Source: Hyphomicrobiales bacterium (GTDB lineage Bacteria; Pseudomonadota; Alphaproteobacteria; Rhizobiales; Beijerinckiaceae). Taken from it: DNA of 32,432 bases. The stretch spans positions 1 to 32,432 of the forward strand of contig JAQGJH010000083.1 in NCBI GenBank assembly GCA_028290705.1, in the 5' to 3' direction. Of the stretch, positions 15,551 to 22,284 are shown piece after piece. The position numbers and the translations under genes are program-made. Below the pieces are notes generated by a model. It saw only the letters and a program-made list of their open reading frames with translations. It did no database searches and had not been told where the DNA came from. Each line of letters starts with the position of its first letter. The stretch's first letter is position 1.

Positions 15551-16269
15551 CGGTCATCCTCCGACGTAACGCTTGCGCCCAGTGCAAGGGTCCGCCGCGT
15601 CCGCGCGCTGGCAATGTGGCGTTGCATCGTAAGCTCCGCCAGTTGCGGATCACGATCCACCAGCGCGCCGAGCACTCGCTGATGCTCGACCAGTGCGCGC
15701 TGACGCAGTGTGCGATTGTCGTTGCGGCTCCGATAGAGCCGCAAAAGCGGGTAAAGCTGATGACAGAGCAGCTCGATCAGCAGGGGATTGCGGCTGGCCT
15801 GGGCAATGCGAAAATGGAAGTCCTCGTCGGCCTTGCCGAGCGCGTTGTGCCGTCCGTCCACCCATTCCTGCAACTCGGACTCGTGTCGGCGGACGCACGC
15901 CGCCAGAGCCGAGATTTCGTCATCGGTCATGCGCGTCGCAGCCTCGCGGGCCGCCAGTCCCTCGAGCGCTTCGCGAACGGTAAAAATCCCGGCCAGCATT
16001 TCGGGCGTCGGCTGCACGACACGCGCGCCGTGATTCGCCGTCCGGACGATGAGACGCCGCTCCTGCAGACGATGGAGCGCTTCGCGCAGAGGCCCGCGAC
16101 TGACGCCATAGCGCTGCGCCAGCATGGGCTCGCTGATCTTCGACCCCGGGGCCAGTTCGCCCTGCAGGATTGCTTCCGTGAGCATGTGGAACAGCTGCTC
16201 GGCCAAGGTGCCGGTCGCGTCCTCATCTGCCTCGGGGGTGACTTGCCCGCCTAGAGCTTTCCGCACCAT
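15547..16269 (-). CDS. GntR-family regulator, FadR/FCD subfamily (second)
   Basis: This 240-residue protein has an N-terminal winged helix at about residues 20-88 (AEQLFHMLTEAILQGELAPG, EPMLAQRYGVSRGPLREALHRLQERRLIVRTANHGARVV). An FCD ligand domain follows. Candidate FCD metal or acid ligands are in KADEDFHFRIAQ, VEHQRVLGAL and MQRHI. ATG 16269 follows GGAG. The gene leads the minus-strand set (GST, YcgG, DUF1989, hydrolase) and diverges from the LeuCD/lyase operon, so it could control both directions. The palindrome CTGTCGACAG at 16280-16289, immediately upstream of its ribosome site, is a good autoregulatory operator candidate. Similarity to the methylcitrate-operon GntR regulators is suggested by architecture and by the neighbouring PrpB-like lyase, not proven. 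Confidence 0.92.
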   Translation of the reverse strand: MVRKALGGQVTPEADEDATGTLAEQLFHMLTEAILQGELAPGSKISEPMLAQRYGVSRGPLREALHRLQERRLIVRTANHGARVVQPTPEMLAGIFTVREALEGLAAREAATRMTDDEISALAACVRRHESELQEWVDGRHNALGKADEDFHFRIAQASRNPLLIELLCHQLYPLLRLYRSRNDNRTLRQRALVEHQRVLGALVDRDPQLAELTMQRHIASARTRRTLALGASVTSEDDR

Positions 16270-16458
16270 CCGGCTCCATCTGTCGACAGTTCCTGCTTAG
16301 CACAGGCCGAAGTAGATGCAAAATGCAGGATCATCCTCGAATCTGTTGACATACTGAGCGCGGCCGGTAGCTTTGTGTGCTGCTCGGGCCAGCAAGGCGC
16401 CGACCTCGCACGGCGAGCAGGCATGCAGCGTCATGCCGCAAGGGAGACGAGCCTTTCC
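16270..16458. promoter_or_regulatory. Divergent promoter/operator region between GntR and the LeuCD operon
   Basis: This 189-base region separates divergent genes. For the plus strand, TTGACA at 16346-16351 and TAGCTT at 16368-16373 (16-base spacing) form a plausible promoter. For the minus strand, TTTGCA and TAAGCA with 17 bases between them can be read around 16298-16326. The palindrome CTGTCGACAG at 16280-16289, extended to AACTGTCGACAG on the minus strand, and CTGTTGACA at 16343-16351 are candidate GntR operators. The plus-strand ribosome site is AGGGAG near 16441. Confidence 0.5.
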
Positions 16459-17847
16459 ATGCCGATGACCATGCTGGACAAGATCTGGAATGCGCATTTC
16501 GTGGCGCGGCGTCTCGATGGACGCGAGATGATTTACGTGGACCGGCACGTACTCCACGAGTTGCACGCACCCCATGCGTTCGAGAAGCTCGGGGCGGCGG
16601 ACCGTGCTGTCCGGCGGCCCGACCTGACCTGGTCGGTGCTGGACCACACGGTGGCGACGAAGCCGGGGCGGACGGAGTTCACGAACCCGGACGGCGCCTC
16701 GTTCCAGCAAGCCATGCGGGCCGGAAGCCGGAAAAATGGCATCCGGATCTTCGACCTCCACGAACCCGAACAAGGCATCAGCCATGTGGTGGCGCCGGAA
16801 CTGGGTCTCGTGCTGCCGGGCGCGACGCATGGCGTGCCGGATTCGCATGCCTGCACGGTGGGAGGGCTCGGGGCGCTGGGGCTCGGCTGCGGAACCAGCG
16901 AGCTCGAGCATATCCTGGCGACGCAGACGATCGCGCTGAAACGACCCAAAAGCCTGCGGATCAACCTGCCGGGCCGGCTCGACAGATACGTCGGTGCGAA
17001 GGACGTCGCGCTGCGGATTCTCGCCCTGCACAAGACATCGTTCGGGCGCGGCTACGCAATCGAGTTTGCCGGTCCAGTGGCGCGCGCGCTTTCGATCGAG
17101 GCGCGTATGACCCTGTGCAATCTCACGATCGAAATGGGATCACGGTCGGGCTTCATTGCGCCCGACGACGCGACCTATGAATATCTGGCCGGCCGGCCCT
17201 TCGCGCCCCGTCGAGCGAACTGGGACGCCGCTTTGCGCCAATGGACGAAGCTTCCCGGCGATCCGGACGCGGCTTTCGATCACGAGATCACCGTCGATTG
17301 CGGCGGACTCGCGCCGCAGATCACCTGGGGAACCGACCAGGGACAGACCATCGGGCTGGACGAAGTCGTCCCGCAGCGTGACGTGGACGGAAGCATCGAG
17401 AAGGTCGAGCGGGCCTTGGCCTATATGGGGCTCGAGCCCGGACGCCCCATCGCGGGCACGAAGATCGATCGTGTGTTCATCGGCTCGTGCACGAATGCGC
17501 GTCTCTCCGACCTGCGCGCCGCCGCGGCCATCGTGCGGGGCCGGCGGGCCGCGCCGGGCGTCATTGCGCTGGTGGTGCCCGGCTCGACGAGCGTCAAGCG
17601 TGCGGCCGAACGCGAAGGTCTCGACCGGGTCTTCGAACAGGCGGGATGCGCCTGGGGCGAGAGCGGCTGCTCGATGTGCGCCGGGGGCAACGGAGACCGC
17701 GGGCTGCCGCAAGAGCGCATCGTCTCGACCACCAACCGCAACTTCGAAGGACGGCAGGGCAAGGGCGTGCGCACGCATCTCGCCGGGCCAGAAGTGGCGG
17801 CTGCATCGGCCATCGCGGGCTGCATCGCCGATCCCCGGCACATGTGA
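16459..17847 (+). CDS. LeuC-like aconitase-family hydro-lyase, large subunit
   Basis: This 462-residue protein has the layout of 3-isopropylmalate dehydratase large subunit, an iron-sulfur enzyme that moves a hydroxyl through a dehydrated intermediate. [4Fe-4S] ligands are visible as the Cys in FIGSCTNAR and the CxxC in GCSMCAGGN. The substrate loop reads PDSHACTVGGLG where true LeuC usually has GDSHTSTHGAFG, and CSMC is followed by AGGN rather than LAMN. These differences and the setting beside a PrpB-like lyase argue for a substrate other than isopropylmalate, for example a methylated maleate/malate pair as in dimethylmaleate hydratase (inference). The start is ATG 16459 with AGGGAG 12 bases away; ATG 16465 is possible. 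The small subunit follows 8 bases downstream. Confidence 0.9.
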   Translation: MPMTMLDKIWNAHFVARRLDGREMIYVDRHVLHELHAPHAFEKLGAADRAVRRPDLTWSVLDHTVATKPGRTEFTNPDGASFQQAMRAGSRKNGIRIFDLHEPEQGISHVVAPELGLVLPGATHGVPDSHACTVGGLGALGLGCGTSELEHILATQTIALKRPKSLRINLPGRLDRYVGAKDVALRILALHKTSFGRGYAIEFAGPVARALSIEARMTLCNLTIEMGSRSGFIAPDDATYEYLAGRPFAPRRANWDAALRQWTKLPGDPDAAFDHEITVDCGGLAPQITWGTDQGQTIGLDEVVPQRDVDGSIEKVERALAYMGLEPGRPIAGTKIDRVFIGSCTNARLSDLRAAAAIVRGRRAAPGVIALVVPGSTSVKRAAEREGLDRVFEQAGCAWGESGCSMCAGGNGDRGLPQERIVSTTNRNFEGRQGKGVRTHLAGPEVAAASAIAGCIADPRHM

Positions 17848-17855
17848 GAGACAGA

Positions 17856-18500
17856 ATGAAGCCCTTCATCGTCACCACCGGAATTGCAGTCCCGTTCGAC
17901 GAGGATGACGTCAATACCGACAAGATCGCTCCCATTCCCACGCGACGCTCGCTCAAGCCCGATCTCGCCGAAATGTTCTTCCACGCCGCACGTCGTCAGG
18001 CCGACGGATCGCTGGACCCGTCGCATGTCCTCAACAAGCCGCGATATGCCCGACCCTCGATCTTCGTGACGGGGCGGAACTTCGGGTGCGGATCTTCGCG
18101 CGAGGGCGCGGTCTGGACCTTTCTCGCCGTGGGGATCACCTGCATCGTCGCCAGATCCATCGCCGATCTCTATCGCGAGAATTGTCTGCAGAACGGCCTC
18201 CTGCCGGTCGAATTGCCGGACGACCGGATGGACGCCTTGCTGGCGCGGGTGCAGCAGGCCGACGGTCTGGAGCCGTTCACAGCCGACTTGAGGACGTGCG
18301 TGATCTCGGGTCCGGGCGGAGCCGATCTACCGTTCGACATTTCCGAGGCCGATCGCACCCGGCTGCTCGAAGGGCTCGACGACATCGGCATGAGCCTGAA
18401 ACACGCGAGCGCCATTGCGGACTGGGAAGAACGCACGCGCCTGCATGCCCCTTGGCTGCAGCAGCCCCACGAGGACGGCAGGGCGGAGCGCACGACATGA
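17856..18500 (+). CDS. LeuD-like aconitase-family hydro-lyase, small subunit
   Basis: This 214-residue swivel-domain subunit pairs with the LeuC-like protein just upstream. Typical motifs are VPFDEDDVNTDKIAPI near the N terminus, RPSIFVTGRNFGCGSSREGAVWTFL, and ARSIADLYRENCLQNGLLPVEL. Genuine LeuD normally has SREHAPWAL; here the motif is SREGAVWTF, so a strongly conserved His is Gly. This supports an altered substrate. ATG 17856 has GAGAGACAG upstream; the open frame extends further back only as a shadow of the large-subunit gene. Its stop overlaps the lyase start (ATGA), so the three genes are translationally coupled. Confidence 0.9.
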   Translation: MKPFIVTTGIAVPFDEDDVNTDKIAPIPTRRSLKPDLAEMFFHAARRQADGSLDPSHVLNKPRYARPSIFVTGRNFGCGSSREGAVWTFLAVGITCIVARSIADLYRENCLQNGLLPVELPDDRMDALLARVQQADGLEPFTADLRTCVISGPGGADLPFDISEADRTRLLEGLDDIGMSLKHASAIADWEERTRLHAPWLQQPHEDGRAERTT

Positions 18501-19387
18501 ACCTGCGCCGGAAGTTTCGCGACCTGCTGGCCGCGCCCGGGCTGCTGCTCGTTCCGGGCGCCTATGACGGGCTGTCGGCCCGCATCATCGAGGAACAAGG
18601 ATTTCAGGCCATCGTAGCCGGCGGATACGCGGCGGCCGGCAGTCTGCTCGGGCAACCCGACACCGGTCAATCCAACATGCGCGATTTCGCCGATCATTAC
18701 GGGCGGATCTGCAGCGCGGTCGACATTCCGGTCTATGCGGATGGCGATACGGGCTTCGGCGGCGTCAACAACGTGCGCCAGACCGTCAAGGCGTTTGAAA
18801 AGGCGGGCGTCGCGGCGCTGTTTTTCACCGACCAGGTTTTCCCGAGCCGGTGCGGATACCTGCCGGGCAAACAGGTCATCCCGCTCGAGCAGATGCTCGC
18901 CAAAGTGAAGGCCGCGTTGGACGCCCGAACCGACGAAGCCATGATGATCTGCGCGCGCACCGACGTCTTCGCGCTCGAAGGCGAGGACGAGGCGATCCGC
19001 AGGTGCCGGGCCTTCATGGAAGCGGGAGCCGACATGGCGAAGCCGCAAGGCATCGACACGCCGGAGGGAATCGGCCGTGTGCTACGGCATGTGCCCGGCC
19101 CTTTCGTGGCGACGCTCTCGCAGGCTGCGGGTCCGAACCATCTCGATGCCGAGCAACTGGAAGCGCTCGGCGTCCATGCCGCGACCCTTCCGTCGCTGAC
19201 ACTGTTCGCGGCCGCGCGGGCCGTGCGGGAGGTTCTCGGAAAGATCAAGCAGACCCGCAGCGTCGCCTCGGTGCAAGACAGACTCATCGCGCTCGACGAC
19301 TACTATCGTGTCGTCAGGCTCGATGAGCAATTGGCGCGCGAGGAGTCCTACGACCGAGATGCCGCCAGCCTCACGCAGAAGTTCTAG
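18497..19387 (+). CDS. Isocitrate lyase/PEP mutase family lyase, PrpB-like
   Basis: This 296-residue protein is a member of the superfamily of methylisocitrate lyase, 2,3-dimethylmalate lyase, oxaloacetate hydrolase and PEP mutase. The N-terminal VPGAYDGLSARIIEEQGFQAIV and the Mg-binding YADGDTGFGG (Asp82, Asp84) are standard. The active loop reads DQVFPSRCGYLPGK. The catalytic Cys119 that marks true C-C lyases is present, but the usual K-R/K-C-G-H is S-R-C-G-Y, losing Lys and His. The later ICARTD and GADM segments also fit. The expected reaction is cleavage of a 2-hydroxy diacid or triacid to pyruvate, glyoxylate or succinate plus an acid. ATG 18497 overlaps the LeuD-like stop. Confidence 0.9.
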   Translation: MNLRRKFRDLLAAPGLLLVPGAYDGLSARIIEEQGFQAIVAGGYAAAGSLLGQPDTGQSNMRDFADHYGRICSAVDIPVYADGDTGFGGVNNVRQTVKAFEKAGVAALFFTDQVFPSRCGYLPGKQVIPLEQMLAKVKAALDARTDEAMMICARTDVFALEGEDEAIRRCRAFMEAGADMAKPQGIDTPEGIGRVLRHVPGPFVATLSQAAGPNHLDAEQLEALGVHAATLPSLTLFAAARAVREVLGKIKQTRSVASVQDRLIALDDYYRVVRLDEQLAREESYDRDAASLTQKF

Positions 19388-19447
19388 CTCTCAAAGAACC
19401 CGCACCCGGAGCAACCGGGGCGATCACACCTTTCGGAGGACAACGCC

Positions 19448-20479
19448 ATGAAAAGATCTCGCTCACTCGTCGGATGCGCATCCATTCTCCTTGCGTCGCT
19501 CTTCGTCCCGGCATCCGCACGGGCACAATCGGATCCGGACTTTTTTCGCAACAAGCAGATCCGGCTGATCGTCGGATTCGCGGCGGGCAACGAATACGAT
19601 CTCGGCGCACGTTTGCTGGCGCGGCACTGGGCCCGGCACATTCCAGGCAACCCAAACATCATCGTGCAGAACATGCCGGCGGCCGCGAGCGTCGTCGCGG
19701 CAAACTACATCGCCACGCAGGCGCCGGCGGACGGAACCGTGATTGGCGCGATCACCCGCAACGTCGTCAATCAGGCGCTGCTCGGCCACCCCAATCTGGT
19801 GGCGGACCCGAAAAAGCTGATCTGGATCGGCGGCACGTCCTTCCCGGGCCGGGTCTGCGTCGCCGGCAGGAACGCTCCGACGAAAGACGCCGCGGACCTT
19901 TTCACCAAGGAGCTAATCGTCGGCAGCAATGGCGCGGGCAATTCGACTCACATCCTTCCGACCGTGTTCAACCAGTTGCTCGGGACCAAGTTCAAGATCG
20001 TCGAGGGCTATCGCGGAACGGCGGACATCCTGCTGGCGATCGAGCGCGACGAAGTACAGGGAGTTTGCGCGTCATACGGACAGTTCAAATCGAGCGCCAA
20101 ATTGTTTCAGGATGGAAAACTCCGCATCTTGTTCCGCGCCGAGGAAGCGGCAATGCCGGAGATTCCGGACGCCAAGTCGATCTATGATTTCGCCAAGACG
20201 GAGCAGCAGAAGCAGTTCATGCGTTTCGTCTTCTCGAGCACGGAGTACGGCCGGCCGTACGTGCTGCCGCCCGGCGTTCCGGCGGATCGTGTGCAGATCC
20301 TGCGCAAGGCCTTCGTGGACGCCGTCAACGATCCGCAATTGATCGCCGAGGCCGAGAAATCTCAGATCGACATGTCGTTCCGTTCACCCGAAGATCTGGA
20401 GGCCATCACGGCCTCGCTCTACAGCACGCCTCCGGGTCTCATCGAGGACGTCAAGAAGCTGCTGCCCAATATGAACTAG
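19448..20479 (+). CDS. Bug/TctC-type periplasmic solute receptor (3 of 3)
   Basis: This 343-residue receptor has a signal peptide at residues 1-26 (SILLASLFVPASARA) and the Bug-fold opening QIRLIVGFAAGNEYDLGARL. QNMPAAASVVAANYIA and APADGTVIGAITRN follow, then LIVGSNGAGNSTHILP. It shares order and many blocks with the receptor at 1323 (PGNP, QNMP, DG-VIG, IVEGYRG versus LVEGYKS, GVCAS versus AVCQS, RKAFVDAVNDP versus RKAFIEAVNDP), so the two are paralogues. GGAGG lies upstream of ATG 19448. It follows the lyase gene by about 60 bases and probably shares its operon. The ligand is presumably the acid processed by the LeuCD/lyase enzymes (inference). No TctA/TctB gene is present. Confidence 0.9.
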   Translation: MKRSRSLVGCASILLASLFVPASARAQSDPDFFRNKQIRLIVGFAAGNEYDLGARLLARHWARHIPGNPNIIVQNMPAAASVVAANYIATQAPADGTVIGAITRNVVNQALLGHPNLVADPKKLIWIGGTSFPGRVCVAGRNAPTKDAADLFTKELIVGSNGAGNSTHILPTVFNQLLGTKFKIVEGYRGTADILLAIERDEVQGVCASYGQFKSSAKLFQDGKLRILFRAEEAAMPEIPDAKSIYDFAKTEQQKQFMRFVFSSTEYGRPYVLPPGVPADRVQILRKAFVDAVNDPQLIAEAEKSQIDMSFRSPEDLEAITASLYSTPPGLIEDVKKLLPNMN

Positions 20480-20538
20480 CGTGCAAGGCCTGCGCTCCAC
20501 GGGGCGCGGGCCTGGGCCCCGAATGACAGTCAACGGAG

Positions 20539-21264
20539 ATGACAGTGTCGAGCTTCGCATTTGCAACGAGCACAACGAACGGGGTCGTCCGCATCGATCT
20601 GAGCCGCCCCGACGAGGGCAACAAGTTGACGCGGGGCATGATGCGGGACCTGTCCGAAACCATCCGCAAGCATGGCCAGGAGGCGGACACGCGCGTGGTC
20701 GTCCTCGAAGGTCGCGGCGATTTTTTCTGCGCCGGGCGCGATGGACGCGGCGAGACCACCGATGGACTCAAGCCGCATGAAGTGCGCGAACAGATGATGG
20801 GCGCGGTCCTGTCCGTCTACGCTGCCATCAACGCCTGCCCGCTACCGGTCGTGGCGCTGGTGCGCCGGCCTGCCGTCGGCTTCGGGGCGGCGCTTGCGGG
20901 CGGGTGCGACATCACCCTCGTGGCCGAGGACGCGAGCCTCGCCTTCAGCGAGATCAAGCACGGAATTCCGCCGACGCTCGCGATGGCGGCCGTGATGAAG
21001 AAAGTGCCGGCCAAGGCGCTTGCCTGGCTGATCTTCTCCGGCGCCGACGTTTCGGCCCGGGAGGCCGTGACGATGGGCCTCGCCAGCAAGGCATTCGCTG
21101 CGGACGCCTTTGCGGCCGAGAGCGACCGCTTCCTGAACGAACTTGCTTCGCGTCCGCGCATCGTCCTGGAGACGATCAAGAAGTTCATGCTCACCGCGCA
21201 GGACATGTCCGCCGCGCAACAATCGGAATATGCCGGCACGTTGCTGGCGCTCGTGCGCTCCTGA
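20539..21264 (+). CDS. Enoyl-CoA hydratase/isomerase (crotonase) family protein
   Basis: This 241-residue crotonase-fold protein normally acts on acyl-CoA thioesters by stabilising an enolate. The CoA-side FFCAGRDGRGE loop and oxyanion-hole segment VGFGAALAGGCDI are present. Of the two catalytic Glu of true hydratases, the first (in GGxCEL) is Ala here (GFGAAL). The second is kept in FSEIKHGIPP. This pattern suits isomerases, decarboxylases or lyases more than a hydratase. GGAG lies very close to ATG 20539, so translation might instead use GTG 20545, where the spacing is better. It is the fifth gene of the plus-strand operon. No CoA ligase or transferase is in the window to make its substrate. 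Confidence 0.9.
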   Translation: MTVSSFAFATSTTNGVVRIDLSRPDEGNKLTRGMMRDLSETIRKHGQEADTRVVVLEGRGDFFCAGRDGRGETTDGLKPHEVREQMMGAVLSVYAAINACPLPVVALVRRPAVGFGAALAGGCDITLVAEDASLAFSEIKHGIPPTLAMAAVMKKVPAKALAWLIFSGADVSAREAVTMGLASKAFAADAFAAESDRFLNELASRPRIVLETIKKFMLTAQDMSAAQQSEYAGTLLALVRS

Positions 21265-21330
21265 TTTGACACGGGCCATGGGCCCACGGGATGAGCATCG
21301 GCATCAAAGCTTCAAGAAAAGGCGATACGA

Positions 21331-22128
21331 ATGACGGGCGCAATCGAGAAGACCATGGTCAGCCGGGGCGCGGTCCGGCTTGAGGTGCTGGCTCAGGGAT
21401 CAGGACCCACGATGGTGCTCCTGCCCTCGCTGGGCCGCGGCGCCGAGGACTTCGACCCGATGGCCGAGCACCTGGCTCAGGATGGCTTTCGCGTCCTGAG
21501 GCCGCAGCCGCGCGGCATCGGCTCGTCCAGCGCCACGCCGACCTATGCGGATCTCGAGGATTGCGCGGGAGACGTTGCGGCGGTGATCGAAGCTGATAGG
21601 AACGGCCCGGCCATCATGGTGGGGCATGCGTTTGGCAATCGCGTGTCGCGCATGCTCGCCACTGCGCGGCCGGACCTCGTGACGGGCGTCGTGCTGGTGG
21701 CCGCCAATGTCGGGCATGCGCCCAGCCCGCCGAACGTGCGCGAGGCGATCCGCAACAGCGCCAACCCGGACCTGCCCGACACGGTCCGGCTCGAAGCCCT
21801 GCAATTCGCCTTCTTCGCGCCTGGCAATGATGCGAGCGGGTGGCTGCGCGACTGGTATCCCGAGGTCCTGGCCAGCCAACGCCATGCCGGAGATCAGACG
21901 GCGCGCAGCATCGACTATGCGGCCGGGCGTGCGCCGGTCCTCTACATGCAGCCCAGCCACGATCCGCTGGCGCATGCGGAAGACGCGGTCGAATACAAGG
22001 CCGCGCTCGGGGATCGACTGACCGTGGTGAAGATCCCGTCGTCGAGCCATGCGGCCATCGCCGAACAGCCTGTCTTCATCGCCCGGGAGATCGGCACGTG
22101 GGCGCGCACCATCCTCGATCGGCCATGA
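21331..22128 (+). CDS. Alpha/beta-hydrolase-fold protein with Ala in place of the nucleophile
   Basis: This 265-residue protein has a clear alpha/beta hydrolase fold: oxyanion strand MVLLPSLGRGAEDF, the RPQPRGIGSS turn, a nucleophile elbow, a lid region, and late acid and base positions (PSHDPLAHAED, SSSHAAIAEQP). The elbow is GHAFGN at 98-103, so the nucleophile Ser is Ala100 (GCG codon), with no frame disturbance. The protein may therefore catalyse a nucleophile-independent reaction such as a retro-aldol, lyase or decarboxylation step, or may bind without hydrolysing. Start ATG 21331 follows AAAAGGCG. It is the last gene of the LeuCD/lyase operon. Confidence 0.9.
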   Translation: MTGAIEKTMVSRGAVRLEVLAQGSGPTMVLLPSLGRGAEDFDPMAEHLAQDGFRVLRPQPRGIGSSSATPTYADLEDCAGDVAAVIEADRNGPAIMVGHAFGNRVSRMLATARPDLVTGVVLVAANVGHAPSPPNVREAIRNSANPDLPDTVRLEALQFAFFAPGNDASGWLRDWYPEVLASQRHAGDQTARSIDYAAGRAPVLYMQPSHDPLAHAEDAVEYKAALGDRLTVVKIPSSSHAAIAEQPVFIAREIGTWARTILDRP

Positions 22129-22157
22129 CCGCGGCGCCTCGCGCTCTTTCGTCCAGC

Positions 22158-22182
22158 GATGTCTCGGCGTTGTCCGAGCATC
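22158..22182 (+). terminator. Hairpin between convergent operons
   Basis: GATG, a bulged T and CTCGG pair with CCGAG and CATC around a six-base loop, giving nine base pairs. It lies about 30 bases after the stop of the hydrolase gene and before the convergent HlyD-type gene. No U-run follows on either strand, so it may mark transcription ends without being a classic intrinsic terminator. Confidence 0.4.
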
Positions 22183-22284
22183 CTCAGGGCGCAAGACGCT
22201 GACATGCTGCGACCCAAAGGACTGCGCTGAGAGAAAGTCCCCACATCAAGCCATAGTAGAAGGCAATCGGCATGGCGGCGTCTC

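Noticed and set aside
16459-18500. Assigning the pair as leucine-biosynthesis leuCD
   Set aside because: Substrate-loop residues differ from typical LeuC/LeuD, and the operon is catabolic with a lyase, a receptor and a crotonase, so gene symbols were withheld.
19397-19425. CCCGG/CCGGG mini-hairpin after the lyase gene
   Set aside because: It has a five-base stem only and no U-run, with a ribosome site directly after; too weak to call a terminator.
20500-20521. CGGGGC/GCCCCG stem after the third receptor gene
   Set aside because: It is a six-base stem with a ten-base loop and no U-run, in very GC-rich sequence; it could arise by chance.
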